Assembly (NCBI GenBank): GCA_021738535.1
Contig: JAIPBU010000034.1
Location: forward strand, 1-44,588
Direction of reading: 5' to 3'
Length of the DNA: 44,588 nt
Source: Bacteroidales bacterium
Lineage (GTDB): Bacteria; Bacteroidota; Bacteroidia; Bacteroidales; VadinHA17
Numbering within the stretch: position 1 is the stretch's first letter; each line of letters opens with the position of its first letter. Both the position numbers and the translations under genes were made by a program. Shown here piece after piece: positions 15,249 through 23,198 of this stretch. The notes under the pieces are model-generated. The model saw only the letters and a list, made by a program, of their open reading frames with translations, was not told where the DNA came from and did not search any database.

Positions 15249-16592
15249 TTAACCAAGAAAAAATTTTGACATCTTTTCGAGAGCATGAGGCAGGGTGAAA
15301 ACAACTACCTTGTCATTAGGCTGTATATGAGTATCACCGGTGGCAATAAAAGGCACGCCGTCCCTGGTTCCGCCACCCACGATGGCCCCCTTGGGGAAAT
15401 GTATATCACGTAATTTTCCTTTTACGATTTTTGAACCCTCAGGTACCCTGTATTCAAGAACCTCGGCATCCGTCCCGGTCATGCATTTTACCTGGGTAAC
15501 ATTGGGGTTGGTGGTATGCCTGAAAATGCGACTGGCAGCAGATAGTTTCTTATTGATAATAGTATCAATGCCACTGTTCTCAGCCAGGCTGATGTATTCA
15601 ACATTTTCAACCTCGGCAATTGTTTTCTTTACTCCCAGCTTGATGGCCAGCAGGCAGGCAAGTATATTAGTTTCAGAGTTACCGGTTACTGCCACAAAAA
15701 CATCCTTCTGGTTGATTCCCTCCTGCATCAGCAGGTTGGCATCCCTTCCGTCACCGTGTATTACGAGTGTGTTTTCAAGCTCTTCGGCAATATCCTTGCA
15801 TTTTTCAGCATCATAATCGATCAGTTTGATAAAGCACTCTTTCTGAAGTGATTGAGCAACCCTCCTGCCTATGCGACTGCCGCCAAGTATCAAAATCCTT
15901 TTGGCTATGAAATTCTCCTTGCCTGAAAATTTCATCATGTCTTTAATCCCTTCCCTGGTTGATACAACAAACACAAGATCTCCTTCCCTGAACATTTCAT
16001 CTCCCCGCGGAATAATAGTTTCATCGTTCCGCTTGATGGCAACTGCCCTGTAACGGCTTTGCTTGATATCGATGGAGACATCCTTCAGCTTCTTATTAAC
16101 AACAGGGGCATTCTTTTCCAGCTTTTGCACATACAGTGAAAGCAGGCCCCCGGAAAATTCCATAAATTCCGTAGTGCCTGTTTCATGCAGCAGTCCCAGC
16201 AGCTCCTTGGCAGCTATCAGCTCAGGATAGACCAGTGAGTCAATCCCCAGCGATTTAAAAAATTCCCTTGTTGTATGCTCCAGGTATTCCCTGTTGTCGA
16301 TACGTGCAATTGTTTTTACGGCACCCAGTCTCTTGGCTAGTATGGCTGCAGTTATATTGGTGTCTTCAAGATGGGCGACAGCTATGAACAGGTCGGTTTT
16401 TTTACCCAATGCATCCCTGAGCAGGTTAACCGAAGTTGCGGATCCTTTGCGCGTCATAACATCAAACGATGAGTCAATAGGCTTCAGCCTTGATTCTTCA
16501 GGGTCTATTATTACAATATCATGCTGCTCGTTGCTGAGCATCTTGGCAAGATGCGTGCCAACTTCACCGGCACCTGCTATAACTATCCTCAT
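15249..16592 (-). CDS. trkA: Trk potassium uptake regulator TrkA
   Basis: A 447-aa cytoplasmic gating subunit of a Trk/Ktr potassium channel. It has two copies of the RCK module: an N-terminal Rossmann motif VIAGAGEVGTHLAKML (residues 3-18) and a second ILILGGSRIGRRVAQSL at about 233-249, each followed by a TrkA-C domain (about 145-220 and 370-447). NAD(H) or ATP binding tunes channel opening. The ATG at 16592 is chosen because the next upstream start (16622) overlaps the -7 box. The membrane partner TrkH/KtrB often lies next to trkA in related genomes but is not in this window. Confidence 0.93.
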   Translation of the reverse strand: MRIVIAGAGEVGTHLAKMLSNEQHDIVIIDPEESRLKPIDSSFDVMTRKGSATSVNLLRDALGKKTDLFIAVAHLEDTNITAAILAKRLGAVKTIARIDNREYLEHTTREFFKSLGIDSLVYPELIAAKELLGLLHETGTTEFMEFSGGLLSLYVQKLEKNAPVVNKKLKDVSIDIKQSRYRAVAIKRNDETIIPRGDEMFREGDLVFVVSTREGIKDMMKFSGKENFIAKRILILGGSRIGRRVAQSLQKECFIKLIDYDAEKCKDIAEELENTLVIHGDGRDANLLMQEGINQKDVFVAVTGNSETNILACLLAIKLGVKKTIAEVENVEYISLAENSGIDTIINKKLSAASRIFRHTTNPNVTQVKCMTGTDAEVLEYRVPEGSKIVKGKLRDIHFPKGAIVGGGTRDGVPFIATGDTHIQPNDKVVVFTLPHALEKMSKFFLG

Positions 16593-16619
16593 TAATATAC
16601 TGCTATTAAAATAACATCG

Positions 16620-16627
16620 CAAATTTA
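16620..16627 (-). promoter_or_regulatory. Promoter -7 element (TAAATTTG) of trkA
   Basis: TAAATTTG on the minus strand matches TAnnTTTG, 27 bases before the ATG at 16592. Confidence 0.6.
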
Positions 16628-16686
16628 TAAAATAGACCAGTAATAATTGAAAATAATCATTAATTCTTTGTTGTTGATGTAATTGT

Positions 16687-18222
16687 TCAGGGTATGATAA
16701 TGTATAATATTAAGATAATCAGAAAAGTATGTGGCCGCCTGGGGGCTTTGCCCAGCACCAGGGCAAAGACACTGAGCAGCAATGCAAAAACAAGAATTGC
16801 CCTGGGTGCTGAAATGTTGCCGGTATGAACCGTTGCCATCTCAAATGAAGAGACCAGCGCTGCATTTCCGTACAGTGTATTGATCAAAGCGCCCAGCAGG
16901 GAAGAGGCTGCATTTGCAATCAGGTGAAACCATGAAAAGGCCAGCAGGACAATTCCGGTGAATACAATAAGCATAGCAAGTGGTATTGCAAAAAGGTTCG
17001 AGAACAGCGCCAGAACCGGTATCTCATTGAAAAACAAGGCAACAAAAGCTGCTGTTCCTGCCTGCGCAAGCAGGGAGACTACAATCATTTTCCATATCCA
17101 TCTGAGCAAGCGCCCCCTGAACCTGAGTTTTGATGACAGCCGGTGATAAAAGGATACTATGAAAATCACAGCTGAATAGGACAGAATAAACGAAGGCTGA
17201 AATAGGCTTAAGGGGTTGATCAGCAACAATATAAAGGCAGAGGCCATAACAGAGTTCAGGGGCGTGGCAGGCCGGTAAAAGAGGTAGCCTGCTCCAAGAA
17301 AAGAAAACATGAGGCTTGCCCTTGTAACTGAAGGGCTGAGGCCCGTGATCAGTGCAAAAAGCCAGATAAAGAACAATGAAATAACCAGTTTAAGCGTTCG
17401 CGACCTGATGAAGCCCAGCCTGAGGAGCAAAGAAATAAACAAGGCTATGATGCCAACATGCAGCCCGGAAACAGCCATTATATGCATAATACCGCTTCGC
17501 CTGAATGCTTCCCGCGTATCTTCCTCAACCAGTTCCCTCTTGCCCAGGATCATTGCCGTAACTACTGAAAGAGCAAGGCTGTCCCCGATATTTTCTTCCA
17601 GCATATTTCCCAGTTGTTGCCTGATTCTCAATCCAATGTGCCTCAGCAGTGGACTGTCTCCCTCCAACCGCAGCCTATCACTGCAAAAAGCATAATAATA
17701 ATAGCCTTTGCGCCGCATATATCCGGCATAGTCAAACCCGTCGTTTGCATTAAAATCCTCAATTAACCGCAATCGCGTATTTACAGCTGCAATATTCCCG
17801 GGTTTTATGTTTTTTGGGATGAATTCTATGCCGGTATAGAGTATTATCCTGCCGGATTTTTGAATTTCCCTGCCCTCAATAGTCAATACCGTCGATGGGA
17901 TTTTCATGCTGCTTGTGGCCGTACCGGGGTAGTCGTCAATGCGTATTTGCATGTGCCGGATCCCGTAACCCTGGTCCATCCGGTCATTTTTCTTCAACAT
18001 GGTGAGAGCAGCCCCGGTGAAGAAAATGAAAACATGAAGAGTAAGACCGTATATAAGCGAATTGCCTCTGCCCTTGAAAAAGATTGTATGGAACAGTATA
18101 AATAATGCAAGCAATATACAGACTGCAAAAAAAACTGCAGGTACATATATTGCATCTCCTGTCAATATACCACTTGCCAGGGCCGCGGTGAATCCTGTGA
18201 ATGGAGTAACTTTATACAGCAC
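16687..18222 (-). CDS. ComEC/Rec2-related DNA uptake channel, short form
   Basis: A 511-aa polytopic inner-membrane protein. The competence domain is clear from RRSGIMHIMAVSGLHVGIIA (about residues 235-254) to the Leu-rich C-terminus, with many predicted helices. An OB-like soluble segment (about 85-200) that starts near IRHMQIRIDDYPG comes first. The family carries single-stranded DNA across the inner membrane in transformation. The C-terminal metallo-beta-lactamase domain of Bacillus ComEC is absent, as in many members of this phylum. The start is a GTG at 18222; no ATG is available upstream in frame. It is the last gene of a ruvX-def-comEC run. Confidence 0.87.
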   Translation of the reverse strand: MLYKVTPFTGFTAALASGILTGDAIYVPAVFFAVCILLALFILFHTIFFKGRGNSLIYGLTLHVFIFFTGAALTMLKKNDRMDQGYGIRHMQIRIDDYPGTATSSMKIPSTVLTIEGREIQKSGRIILYTGIEFIPKNIKPGNIAAVNTRLRLIEDFNANDGFDYAGYMRRKGYYYYAFCSDRLRLEGDSPLLRHIGLRIRQQLGNMLEENIGDSLALSVVTAMILGKRELVEEDTREAFRRSGIMHIMAVSGLHVGIIALFISLLLRLGFIRSRTLKLVISLFFIWLFALITGLSPSVTRASLMFSFLGAGYLFYRPATPLNSVMASAFILLLINPLSLFQPSFILSYSAVIFIVSFYHRLSSKLRFRGRLLRWIWKMIVVSLLAQAGTAAFVALFFNEIPVLALFSNLFAIPLAMLIVFTGIVLLAFSWFHLIANAASSLLGALINTLYGNAALVSSFEMATVHTGNISAPRAILVFALLLSVFALVLGKAPRRPHTFLIILILYIIIP

Positions 18223-18256
18223 GGTACAGCGATTACTGTATAAAGTTAAGAAATTT

Positions 18257-18829
18257 TTATCTTACTCTTGCTTTTTGTTTGGGCAGTACCGTCCTGTAGT
18301 CCACATCAAATTTACCCTTACTGATACCTGCCAGTTTTGACTTTATGAGCCTTTTTCTTATAGGGCTTACCCTGTCAGTGAACAATACCCCGTCAAGATG
18401 ATCATATTCATGAGCTATTATCCTTGCCCTGAACCCTGTAATTACCTCTTTGTGAAATTGCCAGTCGTGATCGTAATATTCAATATGGATGGTTGATTCC
18501 CTGTTCACTTCTTCGCGAAGCTGCGGGATACTGAGGCAGCCTTCATTCATTGGAGCCATTTCCCCCGATCTTTCGGTAATATATGGGTTAATGAATACTT
18601 TTTTAAAGTCGGCCAGCTCAGGTTCTTCATCGCCAACAGGTGTGCCGTCAACAACAAAAAGACGGATTGACTTGCCAATCTGCGGTGCTGCCAGTCCCAC
18701 GCCATCAGAGTGATGCATGGTCTCAAACATATCTTCAATCAGCTGATCAAGACCTTTATAGTCTTTATCAATATCCTCTGCCACTTTTCTTAGCACAGGG
18801 TGACCGTAAACATATACAGGATATATCAT
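18257..18829 (-). CDS. def: Peptide deformylase
   Basis: A 190-aa metalloenzyme that removes the formyl group from new protein chains. All three family motifs are present: GVGLAAPQIG (about residues 43-52), EGCLS (about 96-100, Cys is a metal ligand) and HEYDHLDG (about 139-146, the HExxH metal site). It starts eight bases after the ruvX stop, so the two are likely cotranscribed. Confidence 0.97.
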   Translation of the reverse strand: MIYPVYVYGHPVLRKVAEDIDKDYKGLDQLIEDMFETMHHSDGVGLAAPQIGKSIRLFVVDGTPVGDEEPELADFKKVFINPYITERSGEMAPMNEGCLSIPQLREEVNRESTIHIEYYDHDWQFHKEVITGFRARIIAHEYDHLDGVLFTDRVSPIRKRLIKSKLAGISKGKFDVDYRTVLPKQKARVR

Positions 18830-18837
18830 TTTTGTAA

Positions 18838-19257
18838 TTATTTGATATTAGAACGTTCCATAAAGGATTGAAGGATCAGTGAGGCGCTTATCATGTCAAC
18901 ATTTTCTTTCTTCTGCCTGTCTGATTTTTTCATGCCCCCGTCTATCATTGCCTGCTGTGCAATTATTGATGTAAATCTTTCATCAACAAGGTGTATTTCC
19001 TTATCCCTGAATATTTTTTTCATCCTGTTGATAAAAGGATCCAGGTATTTAACCAGCTCAGAAAGCTGGTTATTTACTTTCCTTGGATAACCGATAACAA
19101 AAGCATCAACAACCTCATTGTCGGTATATTCCCTGAGGAAGGTTTCCAGATCTTTGGTGGCAACTGTTTTGAGAGGGCTTGCAATTATCCTGTCCCTGTC
19201 TGTTACTGCGAGTCCTGTCCTCTTTTTGCCATAGTCAATTGCAAGTATGCGTCCCAT
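18838..19257 (-). CDS. ruvX: YqgF/RuvX family putative Holliday junction resolvase
   Basis: A 139-aa protein with an RNase H-like fold. RILAIDYGKKRTGLAVTD at the N-terminus has the catalytic Asp, and HLVDERFTSIIAQQ (about 91-104) and the late Asp of VDMISASLIL complete the acidic site. Members act on Holliday junctions or on pre-16S rRNA 5' ends. The ATG at 19257 is preferred over a GTG one codon upstream. It is first in a run with def and the comEC-like gene. Confidence 0.92.
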   Translation of the reverse strand: MGRILAIDYGKKRTGLAVTDRDRIIASPLKTVATKDLETFLREYTDNEVVDAFVIGYPRKVNNQLSELVKYLDPFINRMKKIFRDKEIHLVDERFTSIIAQQAMIDGGMKKSDRQKKENVDMISASLILQSFMERSNIK

Positions 19258-19277
19258 CACCTTTATATAATATCCTG

Positions 19278-19285
19278 CAAAGATA
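19278..19285 (-). promoter_or_regulatory. Promoter -7 element (TATCTTTG) of ruvX-def-comEC
   Basis: TATCTTTG on the minus strand, 20 bases before the ATG at 19257. The region where the -33 box should be is occupied by the AAAAGGA heptamer array (T-rich on this strand), and no TTG is seen there. Confidence 0.65.
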
Positions 19286-19291
19286 GGTAAG

Positions 19292-19368
19292 AAAAGATAA
19301 AAGGAAAAAGTAAAAAGGAAAAAGGAAAAAGGAAAAAGGAAAAAGTAAAAAGGAAAAAGGAAAAAGGG
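19292..19368. repeat. Heptamer array AAAAGGA (11 units)
   Basis: Units AAAAGAT, AAAAGGA, AAAAGTA, then four AAAAGGA, AAAAGTA, two AAAAGGA, AAAAGGG, with no gaps. It begins six bases upstream of the ruvX -7 box. It is followed by the tag AGGACCGAGCGT (19374-19385), also present at 3374-3385. Confidence 0.95.
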
Positions 19369-19393
19369 GAAAGAGGACCGAGCGTAAAAATGT

Positions 19394-19432
19394 ATTTGGT
19401 TAATTCGTGTATTGGTTAATTCGTTAATTTGG
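19394..19432. repeat. Octamer array (ATTCGTGT, ATTGGTTA, ATTCGTTA)
   Basis: Words are mixtures of those at 1712-1907. The 18 bases 19399-19416 are identical to 1740-1757, including the junction between two word types, which would not be expected from two independent slippage events. Confidence 0.85.
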
Positions 19433-19495
19433 AATGGCCTGATGCTAAACCTTGCATCTCTTACTTGTATCTTTCTATCAATTAGCTACATAGTC

Positions 19496-19535
19496 TCTTA
19501 GTCGCTTCGTCACTAAGTCGCTTCGTCCCTTCGTC
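19496..19535. repeat. Octamer array NCTTMGTC (5 units)
   Basis: TCTTAGTC, GCTTCGTC, ACTAAGTC, GCTTCGTC, CCTTCGTC. Same words as 1929-1968, and reverse complement of 3307-3370. ACTTGTATCTT, the reverse complement of the AAGATAC-type words, lies just before it (19463-19473). Confidence 0.92.
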
Positions 19536-19568
19536 CCTTCTTGGCCATTGCGGAGAAGGCAAAAAAAA

Positions 19569-19604
19569 AGCAGGTCAGATAGTATTTTACCTGATCCTGC
19601 TTTT
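19569..19604 (-). terminator. Intrinsic terminator of the PFOR gene
   Basis: AAGCAGGTCAG and CTGATCCTGCTT form a stem with one bulged base and a loop of about 13 bases. On the minus strand it is followed by a run of nine T (complement of 19561-19569), directly downstream of the PFOR stop at 19625. Confidence 0.85.
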
Positions 19605-19624
19605 ATGTTATGCTAACTGTTTAT

Positions 19625-22600
19625 TTAATACTCGAGAGAAGCAAGCCTTTTGTAGGAGTTATACCTCCACTTTGAATTTTCCTCGGCAGCTTTAAAAAGC
19701 TCTTTTGCTTCTTCCGGGAATGACTTCATTAGTGAAGTATATCTTACTTCTGAATGAATGAAATCCTGGAATTTATCCCAATCGGGCTCCTTTGAATCAA
19801 GGACGAAAGGATTATTTCCTTCTGCTTCTCTTCTCGGGTCATACCTGTAATTATGCCAGTATCCACTGGTTACGGCATCTTTTTCCTGGGACTGTGCTTT
19901 GCCCATGCCTGCTTTAAGACCGTGGTTGATACATGGAGCATAGGCAATAATGATTGATGGTCCGGGATACGATTCAGCCTCACGCAGCGCTTTAAAGAAT
20001 TGTGCCTGGCTTGCACCCATGGCAACCTGTGCAACATATACGTAGCCGTAGGTCATTGCCATCATTCCAAGATCTTTCTTACGGATCTTCTTACCCGATG
20101 CAGCAAACTTGGCAACTGCACCTACGGGTGTTGCCTTGGATGCCTGTCCGCCGGTATTGGAATAAACCTCGGTGTCAAGGACCAGTATATTCACATCCTC
20201 GCCTGAAGCAATAACGTGGTCCAGTCCGCCATATCCTATATCATATGCCCAACCGTCGCCACCAAATATCCACATTGATTTCTTAACGAGGTATTGTTTG
20301 AGATCGAGTATTTCTTTTGCAACAGCATCCTTCTCCTTCTCACAGGCTTCAATGACTCTGGCTGAGGCTTCTTTTGATGCTTCGGCATCATCCTTAGCTT
20401 CAATCCATTCATTAAACGCTTCCTGGGTTTCCTTGCTTACACCGTTTGCCTCCTTCATTAACCTGGCAATCCTGCCGCGCATTTGTGCCACACCTGTAGC
20501 CATACCAAAGCCATATTCGGCATTGTCCTCGAACAGGGAGTTGGCCCATGCAGGTCCGAGTCCGTCCTTATTAACTGTATAAGGAGTTGAGGGAGCAGAA
20601 CCACCCCAAATTGAAGAACATCCTGTTGCATTGGCTATTATCATCCTGTCACCAAAGAGCTGGGTCACTGCCTTTACATAAGGTGTTTCACCGCAGCCGG
20701 CACAGGCACCTGAGAATTCCATCAGGGGCTGGGCAAACTGGCTGTTTTTAACAGTTTTGGCTTTGTCAACTATAGTTTCCTTATAGCCAACCTCTTCGTG
20801 CATGTAAGTCCATCTTTCTTTCTGGTCCAGCTGCGACTCAAAAGGTTTCATAATAAGAGCTTTTTCTTTGGAAGGACAAACATCGGCGCAGTTTCCGCAA
20901 CCGGTACAGTCAAGCACACTGACCTGGATCCTGAACTGGTATTCCTTAAGTGCACCAATGCCCTTGATCACATCTGTTCCTTCGGGAGCTTTCTCAACTT
21001 CTTCCTCTGTCAGGAGGAATGGTCTGATTGCTGCATGGGGGCAAACATATGAACACTGGTTACACTGTATGCAATGATCGGGTTGCCACTCCGGTATCCA
21101 TGTTGCAATACCTCTTTTTTCATACTGAGTGGTGCCGGGAGGGAAGGTGCCGTCTTCTCTTCCTTTGAATGCACTTACAGGCAGATCGTCTCCCTGCTGG
21201 GCATTGATAGGATTAACAACGTTCCTTACAAATTCAGGAAGGCCTTTGTCTGTTTCTTTCTTTTCTTCGGTTGCGTTCTTCCAGCCGGCAGGAACATCTA
21301 TTTTTATTACTTCACCACCCTTATCAACGGCAGCATAATTCATATTAACGATGTCTTCTCCTTTTTTACCATATGACTTGACTATGAATTTTTTCATTTC
21401 ATCAACAGCCTTATCATAAGGAATCACATCAGCAACCTTGAAGAATGCGCTCTGCATTATCGTGTTTGTACGTCCGCCAAGGCCAATTTTTTCAGCAATA
21501 GCTGTTGCATCGATAATGTATAAGTTAATATCATTCTCTGCAAGATACTTTTTGTACGAAGCAGGCAACCTGTCGGCTACTTCTTCTTTTTTCCAGTTTG
21601 CATTAAGAAGGAAAGTTCCGCCTTTCTTGAGGCCTCTGAGCATATCATACTTCTCCGTATACGGTGCAACAGAGCAAGCAACGAAGTCAGGCGTGTTAAC
21701 CGTATATGTTGAATTAATGGGAACATCACCGAAACGAAGGTGTGAAACGGTTATTCCGCCGGATTTTTTTGAGTCATATGCAAAATATGCCTGGCAATAC
21801 TTATCTGTTGATTCGCCAATAATCTTGATTGAATTTTTGTTTGCACCCACGGTACCGTCTGATCCCAGTCCGAAGAATTTGGCAGAATAAGTGGATTCGT
21901 GGCTTGCATTTATCTCGGGAAGCTTTGGTAATGACAGTTTGGTGACGTCGTCGTTAATACCCAGGGTAAAGTGGTTCCTGGGTTTATCTTCCCCTAGGTT
22001 GTTAAATACGGACACTATCTGTGCCGGTGTGGTATCCTTTGAGGAAAGGCCATAACGACCACCAACAATAAGAGGTCTCTTTTCTGACTCGAAGAACATA
22101 TCACGTACATCAAGGTAAAGTGGCTCGCCTGTTGCTCCGGGTTCTTTCGTACGGTCAAGTACAGAAATTTTCTTAACTGACTCCGGAAGAACTTCCATAA
22201 AATGTTTTGCAGAGAACGGACGATAGAGGTGACATGTGATCAGGCCAACTTTCTTACCCTGCTTTTGCAGGTAGTCAACAGTTTCCTTTATTGTGCTTGT
22301 AACCGAGCCCATTGCAACTATAATATTTTCGGCATCAGGAGCTCCGTAATATGTGAACGGCTTATATTCCCTTCCTGTCATCTTTGTAATTTCCTTCATG
22401 TAATCAGCCACTATGTCGGCCAGAGGCTCGTAGAAAGGATTGACAGATTCTTTTGCCTGGAAGTAGATATCAGGATTCTGTGCTGTACCCCTGGTTACAG
22501 GATGCTCCGGGTTAAGGGCATTGTCCCTGAAAGCCTGTACTGCTTTCCAGTCCATGAGCTTCTTCATTTCCTCTGTTTCCATTACTTCCACTTTCTGTAT

Positions 22601-23143
22601 TTCGTGAGAAGACCTGAAGCCGTCGAAGAAGTGGAGGAAGGGGATACGGGACTTAATAGATGCAAGGTGTGCTACACCTGCCAGGTCCATAATTTCCTGT
22701 ATGCTGCCTGTTGCCAGTAACCCGAAACCTGTTTGTCTTGTTGCGTAAATATCACTGTGATCTCCGAAAATTGAAAGGGCATGGGCAGCTACTGAGCGGG
22801 CGCTTACATGAAATACACCCGGAAGCAGCTCACCTGCCATTTTATACATGTTAGGGATCATAAGAAGCAGCCCCTGCGAGGCTGTGAAGGTTGAGGTGAG
22901 CGCCCCTGATTGAAGTGAGCCGTGAACGGCTCCTGAAGCACCTGCCTCGGACTGCATCTCAACAACCCTTACTTCTTCACCAAAGATGTTCTTTCTCCCA
23001 TTTGCTGCCCATTCATCAATATATTCAGCCATAGTGGAAGAAGGTGTAATAGGATATATACACGCCACTTCGCTGAACATATAAGCAATATGTGATGCAG
23101 CCTGGTTACCATCAAGCGTTAAAAACTTTTTCTTTGTACCCAT
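19625..23143 (-). CDS. nifJ: Pyruvate:ferredoxin (flavodoxin) oxidoreductase
   Basis: A 1172-aa single-chain enzyme that turns pyruvate and CoA into acetyl-CoA, CO2 and reduced ferredoxin. In order: TPP-binding pyrimidine part with YPITPSSTMAE (about 31-41), the transketolase-like C-terminal part, the gamma domain (GLGGRTN region near 555), a two-cluster ferredoxin domain with CIQCNQCSYVCP and CTGCGNCADVCP (about 690-770), and the TPP pyrophosphate domain with CAGCGE and GDGWAYDIGYGG. Full length and intact, so oxygen-sensitive fermentative or anaerobic pyruvate metabolism is expected. It lies 55 bases after rho on the same strand and ends at a clear terminator. Confidence 0.98.
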   Translation of the reverse strand: MGTKKKFLTLDGNQAASHIAYMFSEVACIYPITPSSTMAEYIDEWAANGRKNIFGEEVRVVEMQSEAGASGAVHGSLQSGALTSTFTASQGLLLMIPNMYKMAGELLPGVFHVSARSVAAHALSIFGDHSDIYATRQTGFGLLATGSIQEIMDLAGVAHLASIKSRIPFLHFFDGFRSSHEIQKVEVMETEEMKKLMDWKAVQAFRDNALNPEHPVTRGTAQNPDIYFQAKESVNPFYEPLADIVADYMKEITKMTGREYKPFTYYGAPDAENIIVAMGSVTSTIKETVDYLQKQGKKVGLITCHLYRPFSAKHFMEVLPESVKKISVLDRTKEPGATGEPLYLDVRDMFFESEKRPLIVGGRYGLSSKDTTPAQIVSVFNNLGEDKPRNHFTLGINDDVTKLSLPKLPEINASHESTYSAKFFGLGSDGTVGANKNSIKIIGESTDKYCQAYFAYDSKKSGGITVSHLRFGDVPINSTYTVNTPDFVACSVAPYTEKYDMLRGLKKGGTFLLNANWKKEEVADRLPASYKKYLAENDINLYIIDATAIAEKIGLGGRTNTIMQSAFFKVADVIPYDKAVDEMKKFIVKSYGKKGEDIVNMNYAAVDKGGEVIKIDVPAGWKNATEEKKETDKGLPEFVRNVVNPINAQQGDDLPVSAFKGREDGTFPPGTTQYEKRGIATWIPEWQPDHCIQCNQCSYVCPHAAIRPFLLTEEEVEKAPEGTDVIKGIGALKEYQFRIQVSVLDCTGCGNCADVCPSKEKALIMKPFESQLDQKERWTYMHEEVGYKETIVDKAKTVKNSQFAQPLMEFSGACAGCGETPYVKAVTQLFGDRMIIANATGCSSIWGGSAPSTPYTVNKDGLGPAWANSLFEDNAEYGFGMATGVAQMRGRIARLMKEANGVSKETQEAFNEWIEAKDDAEASKEASARVIEACEKEKDAVAKEILDLKQYLVKKSMWIFGGDGWAYDIGYGGLDHVIASGEDVNILVLDTEVYSNTGGQASKATPVGAVAKFAASGKKIRKKDLGMMAMTYGYVYVAQVAMGASQAQFFKALREAESYPGPSIIIAYAPCINHGLKAGMGKAQSQEKDAVTSGYWHNYRYDPRREAEGNNPFVLDSKEPDWDKFQDFIHSEVRYTSLMKSFPEEAKELFKAAEENSKWRYNSYKRLASLEY

Positions 23144-23198
23144 TGTAGTAATAAATCTTGTTTTAGTTTTTTAAAAAATCGTTATAGTTATCAGTATT

